Assembly: GCA_032716605.1 (NCBI GenBank)
Contig: CM064572.1
Coordinates: 42,209,397-42,273,396, forward strand
DNA: 64,000 nt
Origin: Paralithodes platypus
Taxonomy: Eukaryota > Arthropoda > Malacostraca > Decapoda > Lithodidae
Direction: 5' to 3'
Shown here: positions 24,107 through 34,074 of the stretch, piece by piece
How positions within the stretch are numbered: the first letter of the stretch is position 1
Layout of the letters: every line of letters begins with the position of its first letter
Translations under genes and position numbers: made by a program
Notes under the pieces: model-generated
What the model saw: only the letters and a program-made list of their open reading frames with translations
What the model was told of the DNA's origin: nothing
Databases searched by the model: none

Positions 24107-25213
24107 AGAAATTCTACAAAGTATACTATGTGTCAAATGATAAGTTTTGAAAGGGACATCGACACGAAGTTTGTTTACATATTGAGAAGTCAAGATCAAT
24201 CAATGACATCTCTGGAGCAACCTTGAGTAATGTTGACTTATCTTGACTTTCATCTTGACTTTCACGCTCCCGAAAACTGGCAAAGCTCGCGAAGGTCAAG
24301 TTTGTTGCCAAGATTAGTCAAGATTACTTGACTTTATGCTTCGCGAAAACCCAGCTTATATGTACAGTCACTCATACAAATTCGGGGACCTCGCCTATTT
24401 CTAACTATAGAAATATGTCTCTGGAAACGAATTTATTATTATAATTGTCTACTGTATATATCAACTAAAAATATATATCCTATATACTATTTATTGCAAG
24501 CAACGTATATCCATAAATCAATCCAGATAGTTATACTTGCAAAAACAAAAACAAAAGGACTCCACGAATGTTTACAAGTGAATATACAGTTACCCACATA
24601 AGTCCTGTTCCTCGTCGTGTTCTTGTGTATGAAAGTAAATTAGTATATTTTAATTGCGAGTGTGCCTTCTAATAATTGTCAGTTGACTAACTAGATGAGT
24701 TAACCACTGCATTAAGAAACTGCAGTCGTAATCCAATCATACGCATTATATTTTCATGTAAAATATCACAGAGAGGAACATAAATTATGTGGGCAACTAT
24801 ACATTACGCTTACATAATTATATAAGCCTAACAGGCAAAGATACACACAAAGACGTAACGGTAAATTGTACATCCACATTGATATGGAAAGTATTATGAT
24901 ACCGGTAACAATATATCACGTTAGGGTAGATTACTAATGGTAAGTCAGAATCTATTAATTTATATGGTGTTATGTACAGCAGTTATCGGTATAGTCATTA
25001 TAAATCGTTGCACACTCATGTTATTATCTATACGAATATATCTATGGCCATTGATTGGTGTATGTCATATAATACAACAATACAATCAAATAATAACAAT
25101 AATAAACTACATTATAATCATGCTATCTGTAATTTACAATCTCATAAAATCAAATTGACATATCAAACCCCATTGCTATATTTACATAGAGAAACATACG
25201 TGGTCTACGAATG
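24107..25213. other. AT-rich intergenic DNA
   Basis: No gene that I can support. 24130-24365 has a local cluster of TTGACTT/AAGTCAAG motifs (for example CTTATCTTGACTTTCATC and AGTCAAGATTACTTGAC) in both orientations, whose identity I do not know. Confidence 0.5.
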
Positions 25214-25400
25214 TTTTAAGGGAAGATGGGCCGTTTTTCTGGTCCCCCTTCGTCATCATTTTTAGCCACATTAGTTTTCATATTTTAAGACGTTCGGCCC
25301 ATTAGTTGGCGATTTTAAGACCTTTCGTCTCATGCCTTTGTCAATATTTAGACTTTTCGTGTAATTTAGTGTCGATTTTTTCCTGGCGAGCAATAGCTTA
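25214..25400 (+). mobile_element. Family B MITE, 5' half
   Basis: TTAAGGGAAGATGGGCCG, CTGGTCCCCCTTCGTCATC, AGTTGGCGATTTTAAGACC and TTCCTGGCGAGCAATAG. A (CA)n tract lies just beyond, near 25460-25483. Confidence 0.7.
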
Positions 25401-25609
25401 CAAAATACCACCACATTGTGTTTACTCTCATGCCAAGCTTATATACTCACTCACAGTAACACACACACACACACACACACACATAATATTCACTCACTCT
25501 CAGTCTCACTCTCTCTCATTCATATAGATAGATACATAGATACACTTAAACGTTTGCATCTAGCGTCCAGGATTAAATTCTTATTGAATATAAGTATTCA
25601 ATAAGCTTC

Positions 25610-25690
25610 CCTCCTTCTAGATATAGCTTGACTCATTTTAGCATTTTCTTCTGGCTATTAGACGGTGTTATACAGCTTGGGATAGACCTC
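25610..25690. mobile_element. Family A MITE, left half, split by the Academ-like element
   Basis: TTCTTCTGGCTATTAGACGG and TATACAGCTTGGGATAGACC are family A left-half sequence. CTC at 25688-25690 is repeated at 33386-33388, where the right half resumes. Confidence 0.7.
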
Positions 25691-25940
25691 TACCCCTGGG
25701 GCTGGGACAGAGTTGTATGCATTTATATGTATAGGGGATAACGCATTTTTATATGGTAGTATAGGTCCTAGGCTTTACACAAAAATTGGGTTCTCGCTCG
25801 AAATCCCTATAGATTTTGCCCAGCTTGCCCTAAAAGTTGCCCGTCGGGCGAGAAACCATACCGGTCATATCTCGGCCATTTCTTGAGCGATTTTGACAAA
25901 ACAAAAATTTAAATAGAGGTTTTTTGGGCTGGGGAACACG
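25691..25940. repeat. Left terminal inverted repeat of the Academ-like element
   Basis: Matches the reverse complement of about 33135-33385 almost throughout, with small indels (for example CTGGGACAG against CTGGGCCTG). Confidence 0.85.
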
Positions 25941-26138
25941 CTAATAGCAATATTTAGTCGATTTGAGAACTGGTTTACATGATAGCGGCTCTGAAGCTCT
26001 TCCGGAGAAACCAAATCAGGTCCGAAATTTGTAATCCTCAATATCTCAGGTCATTTTATTATTTTAGATGATATGTTTTTGCTAAAAAAGGAATACCGGT
26101 ACAGGTTTTACTGTTACACAACTGCCATATCACACAAA

Positions 26139-26144
26139 TTTATT
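26139..26144 (-). promoter_or_regulatory. Polyadenylation signal of the Academ-like gene
   Basis: AATAAA on the minus strand, about 55 bp downstream of the transposon gene's stop codon at 26198-26200 and upstream of the inverted repeat. Confidence 0.5.
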
Positions 26145-26197
26145 AAGTTTAACACCCACATCACAATGAATTTGTGTTAACTTCCACCATATCAGAT

Positions 26198-26283
26198 CTA
26201 ATTATATGGATTGGTGCAGGCATCATCTTGCAACTTCATGCACTTGCAGAAAGGGGTGCAGCCCACCTTCTCTATGCGGCATG
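26198..26283 (-). pseudogene. Academ-like nuclease gene, C-terminal Cys-rich fragment
   Basis: Minus-strand frame reading CRIEKVGCTPFCKCMKLQDD and then ACTNPYN with a TAG stop at 26198-26200. It continues, in phase, the Cys-rich end of the frame that stops at the CR1 insertion point 30644 (CNCGKCTRATC). Read together the two pieces give the alternating CxC / CxxxC spacing expected of the Cys-rich domain in this family. The 4.35-kb CR1 element separates them. Too short to be found by frame length alone. Confidence 0.75.
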
Positions 26284-26369
26284 GACATTTTTGTTTTCGG
26301 TTAGGCTATCACCCCTGATAACCTATTTCTGCGTATTTCAGCATATTTGTTTTCGGTTGAAGTGATTGA

Positions 26370-26435
26370 AGTGTTTTTAAAGTGAGTGAAGTGTTTTAAA
26401 GTGAGTGAATTGTTTTTTAAGTGAGTGAAGTGATC
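26370..26435. repeat. GTGAGTGAAGTG tandem repeat in the CR1 5' UTR
   Basis: Four degenerate 18-22-bp units of AAGTGAGTGAAGTGTTTT just before the ORF1 start. LINE 5' UTRs often carry tandem promoter units. That role is inferred, not shown. Confidence 0.6.
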
Positions 26436-26452
26436 TGAAGAAAGTGACTGTC

Positions 26453-27487
26453 ACCATGCCTCGCGCTTGTGCGAACTGCGCCGGTAGGTTTGGTGAGTCC
26501 ATGTTTGCTACTATCGAACTTCAAGTCTGCCGGCTCTGCCAGCAACGAGGGAATTTTACAGTGAAATTAGATGAAGCCTACAACAAGATCAACGTCCTCA
26601 CCATGAAGCTGGAATCACTCCAAGAGTTTGTAACACTCAACGTTGGAGTACCACAAACTTCAATTGTCACCGCAACTCCAGCAGCCACCAACGCCCCAAC
26701 GTCAACTGCCAACAATTCAACGCCTACAGTAGCCACTTCAGCTGATGTTTCCGATACTCAAGATACAGATAGTGACTCTCTTCCCCCTCAAGACAACTTC
26801 CGTGTCGTGAGGAACAACGTTTGCCCCAAGACCAGGAAACACATACCGATTACCGAGTGTCAAAACCGTTTCCAGATACTCGCAGACTCAGATGACGAAG
26901 AAGAAATAGAAGAAGTCCGGCTCGTGGGAGACTCGATGATACGTGGTCAGCTCACAGAGTTTTGAGCCAGGGCACCTAAGACCAGGAAGCGTTTTTGTAT
27001 CCCTGGTGGTGGTGTGGATGACGTAGTTGCAGCAGTTGACAAAGTATCAAAGCTGGCCCCTGCTAATACAATGTACGTCATCCACGTTGGACGATGTACA
27101 GCGAACCCGGTCGGAAGATTTGCTTTTAAAGTACCAGCAGCTGATCAAGTCATTTAAGGAGAAGTCATCAAGGATCATCGTCTCAGGAATCGTCCCCCGG
27201 CTCGGTGTAGAGAGCCGATTTTACAACATAGCCACCAGCACAAATCGTTGTCTAGCAAACCTCTGCAGGAAGGAGAACGTGGGATTCGTCGACACCTGGG
27301 ACAATTTCTACTACGATGATTATTTGTTTTCGGACGATGGAGTTCATCTGAACCAGGTGGGAGCAGCACATTTTGGGCGTCTTCTCAACGATGCGGTGAA
27401 GGATTTTCGGAGAAGAAATCGACTCAGCACAGGACAACCAGGAAGGATGACCGAAGACAGCGAGGACGGCAACCTACAAAGGAATTA
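26453..27487 (+). pseudogene. CR1 copy B ORF1: Cys-rich N-terminus plus SGNH esterase-like domain
   Basis: Starts MPRACANCAGRF at 26456. Cys pairs CANC and CRLC near residues 5-30 resemble a small zinc finger. They are followed by a coiled-coil-like stretch (LDEAYNKINVLTMKLESLQE), a T/A/S-rich linker, then VRLVGDSMIRGQLTEF, the esterase GDS block. A TGA at 26963-26965 stops the frame. The remainder continues as PGGGVDDVVAAVDK and VIHVG, then shifts frame at about 27090 and runs to 27487, with SRIIVSGIVPRLG and SDDGVHLNQVGAAHFG (catalytic Asp-x-x-His). It ends 27 bp before the ORF2 open region. Disabled by one stop and one frameshift. Confidence 0.85.
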
Positions 27488-27514
27488 AATACTAATCCAT
27501 CAAGAACCGCGAAT

Positions 27515-30420
27515 TTGGATAAAGCTCCACCAACACGACCCAAATTCAAAACCGTCAGGGATAACGACCGAGGACCGAGGACAGCCATGAATGTAAATGT
27601 AGATCCGACCAGAACCAAAAATTCGATGAAAGAACGTTCTGCGAGTTCTAAAACCGCAACTTTAAAGGTTTTCTATGCAAACGCTCGTAGCATACGCAAT
27701 AAATTTTCAGATTTAGAGGAACTAGTGTTTACAGAAAATTATGATGTGATTGGCATAACAGAATCTTGGCTCAATACAGAAGATAGAGACTTTTTAGCAG
27801 AGTATTCACTTCCCGGTTATGTAATGTTTGAGAACAGCCGAATAAATAAAAATGGAGGTGGCGTTTTATTTTATATCAAAGAAAGTCTTAACCCGACCCT
27901 CGTGTCAAAACCTCAAATTGTGAACGTCGACACATCTTTTGTGCTAATAAAGAATAATAAAGGGACAAAAATATACTTGCGTTAATATACAGACCTCCAG
28001 CTCAATCAGTGCAAACTGACCGAGAAATTTACGAACAAATTGCAGATGTAAGTAACTCACAAGATACCGTAATTTTTGGCGACTTTAATTTACCTGTGAC
28101 CAAGTGGGGCGATACTCTTACTTCACACTCCGGACATGACTTGTATACGAACTTGCAAGAGAGTTCGCTTTATCAATTTGTTCGAACGCCGACCCGTGGT
28201 AATAACGTTCTTGACATTGTACTTGCAACAAAAGAAGAATTGATAGAGAATATGAATGTTGGTGATGAATTCAGTAACAGCGACCATCGTACGATAGCTT
28301 TCACTTTAAAGTTTACTAGTAACGAACCAAATAGTAGCATCGAAAAAGTCCCTAATTTCAAGAAAGCAAACTTCCATAAACTTAGAGCTATGTTTAAAAA
28401 AACTGACTGGAGCTTTTTAATTAACAATAACGACATAAATACATCTTGGAAGTTATTCGAAACCACTTACCTAAAAGCAGTGCAAGACTGCATACCATCG
28501 AAAATACGGCGTCCAGGCCATAATAATAAGCCCAAATGGTGGAATAAAGATATTTCAAACTGCCTGCTTGCTAAAAAATTTGCTAATGATAGATTAAAAT
28601 CCTCACAAAATGACGAAGAACGGGTGAAATTTGTAGAGCTACGACGCAAAGCCAAAAAGTTAATTAAGCAAAGTAAAAGACCTTAGAGTTACATATTGCG
28701 AATCAAAGTAAAACAAACCCGAAAGAATTCTATAGTTATATCAGAAAGAAAAAAGTAGTTACTTCAACTGTTGGACCGTTAGTCGATGAAAAGGAGAATA
28801 CACCAAAGACGAAGTACAAATGAGTAATGCCCTCAATACCTTCTTTGCATCAGTTTTTACAACAGAAGACCTCAGTGATATCCCTACACCATCGCCGATT
28901 CAGATTGATAATTCAGATGTTCTAAGCAATATCACCGTTACAGAGAGAGAAGTATTGAATTGTTTAGATAAACTCAAGGTAAATAGAACGCCAGGACCTG
29001 ATACAATCTCGCCTAGAGTTCTAAAGGAAGCTAAGAATGAGCTCTTCAAACCACTGACATTACTATTCAATAAATCCTTGCAGTCTGGAACTATGCCTGA
29101 TTAGTGGAAGCTAGCCAACGTAACACCGATATTCAAAAAGGGCAGCAAATCCACCCAGACTATCGTCCAATTAGCTTAACCTCAGTTGTATGTGCTAGAA
29201 ACGGTCATACGAGACAGACTCGTAAATCACTTAGAGGAAAATAACATACTTAAAGATACTCAACACGGCTTTCGTAAAAAACGTTCCTGTTTAACAAACC
29301 TCTTAGACTTCTTCCACGATATCCTCAACCTCTACGATGAGAGTAAAGCTGTAGATATTATATACCTTGATTTTCAAAAGGCCTTTGACAAAGTTCCCCA
29401 CAAACGTTTACTGCTAAAACTAAAAGCGCATGGAATACAAGACGGTGTGTTGAAATGGAAAATTGGCTCAGCAACAGAAAGCAAAGGGTAGTCATAAACG
29501 GTAAGGCATCTAAATGGACCAATGTAAGTAGCGGGGTACCCCAGGGATCGGTACTAGGACCAATTCTCTTTCTAATTTACATCAACGACATAGATGGTCT
29601 CACCTGCACAATCTCAAAATTTGCTGACGATACAAAAATTGCAAATAGCGTACTCTCAAAAGAACAAGTTGACGATATGCAACACAATCTAGATAAATTG
29701 TCATGTTGGGCCCAAATTTGGCAAATGAGTTTATAAATGTAAAGTACTACATGTCGGATACCTATGAGAAAGCAAACTATTCGATGAATGGCACTCAGCT
29801 TAAGAATGTAAACAGAGAAACTATCGAGTAACCTAAAACCGAGTCAACAATGTTCAGAAGTTGTTAAGAAGGCAAACAAAATAATTGGCTTTATAGGCAG
29901 GTCATTTGAGCATAAATCCAAAGAAGTTATCCTAACCCTTTACAATTCCTTAGTCCGCCCTCTTCTGGAATACTGCGTTCAATCCTGGTGCCCTTATTAC
30001 CAAAAAGATATAAACAAGCTAGAACGAGTTCAACGTAGAGTTACCAAAATGATACCTAGCCTAAAGAACAAACCATACGAAGAGCGTCTTAGAGAATTAA
30101 ATCTATTTCCGTTAACCCAGCGCAGATTAAGAGGCGACTTAATTCAAGTGTTCAAAATCATCAAAGGCATCGACAATATGAACTGTAGTAAGTACTTCAC
30201 TATCGACCAATCTAATTACACGCGGGGAAACGGTTGCAAAATTATTGGTAAATCTTTTAACTCGCACGAATCTAAGAATTTCTTCTTCAATCGAGTTGTC
30301 AACTTGTGGAATGGGCTTCCCCGAGACGTTATAGACTGCAGCACCGTTGATTCATTTAAATTCCGCCTAGACAAATATCTCGCATCAAACCCGCGACTGA
30401 CTGCGTTTGTAAATGAATAA
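27515..30420 (+). pseudogene. CR1 copy B ORF2: endonuclease and reverse transcriptase, broken
   Basis: Endonuclease (27650-28310): NARSIRNKF, IGITESWLN, IFGDFNLPVTKW and SDHRTIAF are all visible. A frameshift lies at about 27970. The linker (NKPKWWNKDISNC) breaks at 28684-28820. The RT start ends at a stop at 29102-29104. A frameshift follows near 29150. Motif A ([15 protein letters not shown]) is at 29360-29400, a frameshift near 29460, then motif B ([11 protein letters not shown]) and motif C (FADDTKI, about 29619-29640). The C-terminal part (30049-30420) ends NPRLTAFVNE. At least five separate breaks, so it is inactive, but the catalytic motifs survive. Confidence 0.87.
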
Positions 30421-30638
30421 CTTTATCCTCCCCTCAGTTACTAACCCATATGTCCCCTACTAACTTCCTAGTCCTGCCACGTTAGTGGCAGGGCAGTAGT
30501 TCCCTTTCCAATGTTCCCTTACCCACTCTAAACCACTGTTTGGACACTTGATCCTCAGTGTTTTGGAGGACAAGCAGCCTAGAAGGGTCACTAGATCTGT
30601 TGTTGCTTGATTTCCTTTGTACTCCTTTGTACTCCTTT
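30421..30638 (+). other. CR1 3' UTR with tandem 3' end
   Basis: Follows the ORF2 stop at 30418-30420. Matches the sequence beyond the ORF2 stop of copy A (17919-18135, opposite strand). Ends GATTTCCTTTGTACTCC followed by TTTGTACTCCTTTG, short direct repeats and not poly(A). Confidence 0.8.
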
Positions 30639-30643
30639 GACAT

Positions 30644-33004
30644 GTGGCTCGAGTACACTTGCCACAGTTACAGGTTACTGCCCACCGCTTATTCAGAGTC
30701 TTGCACCCTGTGACTGGAACAAGGCAGTCGTTCTCTAGCTGATACCCAAAATGTAGTGGATCTATGATGCTGGGTTGGAAGAGGTGGATAATCGAGTATG
30801 TACCGAACAAGGCTCGCATTATGTGTGGAAGCAAACCCTCTGACGTTGGAGGCAAATTTTGATGTGATGAGGCCTTGGTCTGATGATATATTTTGGCACG
30901 AAGGTGTGAGAAGGACGAAAATTGGCTAGTCGCACTTAACACCAGCACGAGGAATTTTTCAGCGTCAGCCTTGGTCTCAGGTGTAATTGTCATTTCTCTA
31001 CCGAAATTTCTAAGCAATTGGGTGGGCTGGGATTTGAGAGCAGCTTTCTTGGTGGCTAATTTGCTCGTTGCATCACATTCAGTCAAGCAGTGCAAGGCAG
31101 GAAGGACATTGCAAACGTCTTGACCTTGACGTTCGTGCAGAATGTGCAGTGGGATATATCGCACAGTTTTGCCGCGTCCACCTCGCATCCAGAGCTCACT
31201 TAGTCCTGCTTCTTTCAGGGTAGGATAGTGGTAGAGTAGGGCCACAGCAACGTCAGTGTCGTTGGACAAAACTACACAGGTTTTGTAGCCTGCCTTAGCA
31301 CAGTCGAAGGCATGGAGAACCAGCTGCAAGTCTGCCTCGTCTAGCTGTGAGTACAATTCAGGAAGTACTGTTCTGTTGTCTTTATACAAGGAAGTACATG
31401 GCCAGTCGTCGCCCTGCATTGATAGCTGACCCACGACAGTAGGGTGCGGTAAGTCCTTGGCAAGAACAGAGACATGTTTGTAAATAAGCTGTTCCAGCAT
31501 CATCTTGTTCTGTTGTGATGGCCAGAAGTTAGCCATCTGTGAGAGTGGACACTCAGGGGTGATTTCAGTTAACACAATCGAAGGTGCAGTACTCCTTCTC
31601 TCATGTTCTTGGTCTTTTATGGAAGGCTCTCCAGTATAGATGTCAAAGACATAGTCACAGCGGCCATGTTTGTGGTAGATCACTAAAGACTTTTGCATGA
31701 GTGTGACCAGGTCACCGAATGCCTTCAGCCCCTGAAGTGGTAGGCGGCGGACCAGGGCCATGATGTCGATAATTAAATGCAGAATTATCACGATGCCTAT
31801 AATGCATATCAGCATCAGTCAGGACAAGCTCAAGCTCACGTATGAGCAGACATTTCTCTGGGTGGGTCATGTAGCCGTCGGAGTCAAATATCATGGGTCT
31901 AGGTACAACATCATACTTGAGGAGCTCACTCGTGGTAATGAGTCTGTGTCGAGCAATGTCAATAGACTTGTCTGTGATGTTGACTTGTCTCACAGTTTGC
32001 TTTACAGACGGCTTCGGCTTGCTGTTCCTTATGCTGATCATTATCTGGATCTTGCGACGGCTGATCAAACTGTCTAGTCGTACATTCCTCGTGATGAAGC
32101 GCTCATGGTGAAAATGCTCATAAGCCTCTTTCCCAATGTCTGACACATTCAGCAAATCACTTCTTACGTCTTCAGGCATGCCTTGTTTGGTGACAAAGTT
32201 GTGAAGCTTCTTTGGGCAATCAGGTGAGAAAGGAGACCCTCTTTCCTCAATAAAGAGGACACAGTTCTGGATATTTTCTTCGCTCTTGTTCGTGTAGGAT
32301 TGGGATGATTCATGATGTACATAGGCTTCTGACGTGTGTTCATGAACACCTGTAATTTCACGAAGCAAGTTGTTCACACCCATCATCTCGTGAAAGATCA
32401 GGTCCCATTGGGCGACAAATTGTTTCCGCTTGCAATGCCCAGTGATGCTGTCACTGCATTTTGAGGAAAGATTTATTGTCTGCTCGAGCTTTTGGTCACC
32501 CCCCACCGCTGTAAAGACACCAGTCTTGTCCTTCACAGAGAAGGAGTGACTACGTTCTGCAAAGTTCTCATACACCTGAGGCAAGTTTCTGCAGTCTCCA
32601 AGATAGACTGTCCCCCAGCGAAGGTAGTTTGTGCAGTCCCAGGTGGAATATTCGTACAGTGCTCGCTGCATGGCATCGAGATGGAGGTCCCAAGAACCCT
32701 CTCTGTCGGCACGAAGAAGATCTAGGACCACCTGGAACTGAGACAAGTACTGGCACCAGAATTTGAAATTATCGTATTCCTTGACTCTTGACTCTATGAA
32801 CTCATCAAGGTCACTCATCAGCTGAGTAGAAGAGGCTTTGAACTGATCGAGCAACTTCTTGCTGCGCTCTCGAGCTCCAGATTTCATTGCACTGCGGAGG
32901 CTGGCCAAAAGCTTAAATTGCCTGACATACTTGTCAACTCCAGTGCTCTTGAAATGGAGAGAGAGATAAAAAGGGTTAAAAAATATCTTAAAACACATTG
33001 ACAA
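30644..33004 (-). pseudogene. XPG/FEN1-like nuclease gene of the Academ-like transposon, main part
   Basis: Minus strand, two overlapping frames. 31712-33004 carries the family's N-terminal region: SWDLHLDAMQRALYEYSTWD, TNYLRWGTVYL, GGDQKLEQTINLSSKCSDSI, then FDSDGYMTHP. A frameshift near 31770 passes into 30644-31815, which resembles XPG-N (DYVFDIYTGEPSIKDQEHER) and XPG-I (LDEADLQLVLHAFDCAKAGY, then VVLSNDTDVAVALLYHYP, with acidic residues E, D, DTD), then LPALHCLTECDATSK and the beginning of a Cys-rich domain (TCNCGKCTRATC). XPG/FEN1 proteins are structure-specific nucleases. In Academ they are thought to serve transposition. A pyrimidine-rich TCTCTCTCTCCATTTCAAG at about 32953-32971 looks like a 3' splice site, so the true N-terminus may come from an upstream exon. 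The CR1 insertion removes the C-terminus. Confidence 0.75.
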
Positions 33005-33134
33005 ATGACAATCACGAATATATCAAAGCTAGTGATGGTAGTAGGTACCTATAGTCCTATAAACATGGTTCGATTCCTTCGATTGACATTGGAATCACTT
33101 GATAGAGACTCCATAGCGATTTTTTATTGTTTTA

Positions 33135-33385
33135 AACGTGTTCCCCAGCCCAAAAAAACTATTTAAATTTTGTTTTGTTTTTCAAAATCGCTCAAGAAAT
33201 GGCCGAGATATGACCGGTATGGTTTCTCGCCCGACGGGCAACTTTTGGGGCAAGCTGGGCAAAATCTATAAGGATTTCGAGCGAGAACCCATTTTTTGTT
33301 AAGCCTAGGACCTATACTACCATATAAAAATGGGTTTTCCCCTATACATATAAATGCATACAACTCAGGCCCAGCCCCTAGAGTA
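33135..33385. repeat. Right terminal inverted repeat of the Academ-like element
   Basis: Reverse complement of 25691-25940. It ends CCCAGCCCCTAGAGTA at 33385, and CTC follows as target duplication. Confidence 0.85.
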
Positions 33386-33388
33386 CTC

Positions 33389-33488
33389 TAGCAATCTCTA
33401 ACCTTTTGACTAACACAGATCCCACCTTTATTAAATACAATCGTCTAGTAATAACCAGAATAGACGGTCAAAAGCCTTAAGGGGTTAA
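33389..33488. mobile_element. Family A MITE, right half of the split copy
   Basis: AATCTCTAACCTTTTGAC, AATCGTCTAGTAATAACCAG and GTCAAAAGCCTTAAGGGG followed by TTAA at 33485-33488. Confidence 0.75.
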
Positions 33489-33499
33489 ACTTATATATA

Positions 33500-33660
33500 T
33501 ATAGTCAGTAAGTCAGTCAGTCAGTAGCCAGCTCTAACTCCCATAAGGGGTATGGAGGTTCAGCAAGAGACACGAGAAAGGAAAACAGAGGTGACATGAG
33601 AAGAACACATAACAGTTCGCCCACAAAAATCAAGCACACAAGCATTCAGAAGCACCAATC
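33500..33660 (-). mobile_element. LINE/SINE 3' end with (ACTG)n tail, copy 1
   Basis: On the minus strand TTTTTGTGGGCGAACTGTTA, GTTCTTCTCATGTCACCTCT and CCTCCATACCCCTTATGGGA end in (CTGA)n (plus strand CAGTCAGTCAGTCAG). The inverted counterpart at 39465-39612 matches closely. I cannot assign the clade. Confidence 0.6.
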
Positions 33661-34074
33661 ACTCATCAGCCCCCGAAATCAATGGCTTCATCTCAGATAT
33701 TGATATAGTATGTAGAACACTTCTTGAACAAACTGTACCGAGTGTAGGGGGAGCCCGCAATAAATGTTCGGTAAGCCTTAGTCCTTGTACTAACAGAACC
33801 CATTCCTGAGATTAAATAAGTTGACATGTGCTACCACATGATAACTTTCAACGTCAATTTTCTAGAGGCATCACATTTCCAGAATCACATCTGAGTTTTT
33901 AGCAATGGTGTAAGAAACAAAGCTAAGATAAATTATAATAGGTGACAAACCTTTCATACAAGTAGCCTATAGCTTACGCTAGCACCCGTCCCCCACCCAA
34001 ACAATAAGTAAATACATAAATAAAACAATAAGATAATAAATATATAAAATTAAATTAAAGATCCCTCCCCCATA
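33661..34074. other. Unassigned DNA
   Basis: No gene or repeat that I recognise. Becomes AT-rich with TAAATAAATA-like runs toward 34060. Confidence 0.4.

Larger units (their letters stand above)
26289..30638 (+). mobile_element. CR1-type LINE, copy B (near full length)
   Basis: 4,350 bp on the plus strand, flanked by GACAT at 26284-26288 and 30639-30643. The left and right flanks join into the reading frame of the Academ-like gene, which fixes both boundaries. It contains a 5' region with GTGAGTGAAGTG repeats (26365-26435), ORF1 with a Cys-rich N-terminus and esterase domain, ORF2 with endonuclease and RT, and a 3' UTR ending in TTTGTACTCC direct repeats. All main frames carry stops or shifts. 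The ORF1 plus ORF2 layout with esterase and microsatellite-like 3' end is typical of CR1. Confidence 0.88.
25691..33385 (-). mobile_element. Academ-like DNA transposon, interrupted by CR1 copy B
   Basis: Inverted repeats of about 250 bp lie at both ends. They begin TACCCCTGGGGCTGGG on the left and TACTCTAGGGGCTGGG (reverse complement) on the right, and share GAGTTGTATGCATTTATA, GTATAGGTCCTAGGCTT, GATTTTGCCCAGCTTGCC, CGTCGGGCGAGAAACCATAC and TTGGGCTGGGGAACACG. A 3-bp CTC duplication flanks the element, and the flanks rejoin into a family A MITE. Inside is one minus-strand gene for an XPG-type nuclease with a Cys-rich tail, interrupted by the 4.35-kb CR1. Without the CR1 the element is about 3.34 kb. 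XPG nuclease, Cys-rich zinc-finger and 3-4 bp duplications are known Academ traits. The superfamily call is inference. Confidence 0.7.

Noticed and set aside
24937..25265. Hydrophobic frames of 73-97 codons
   Set aside because: AT-rich sequence gives Ile/Leu/Tyr by composition. No partner exon or domain visible.
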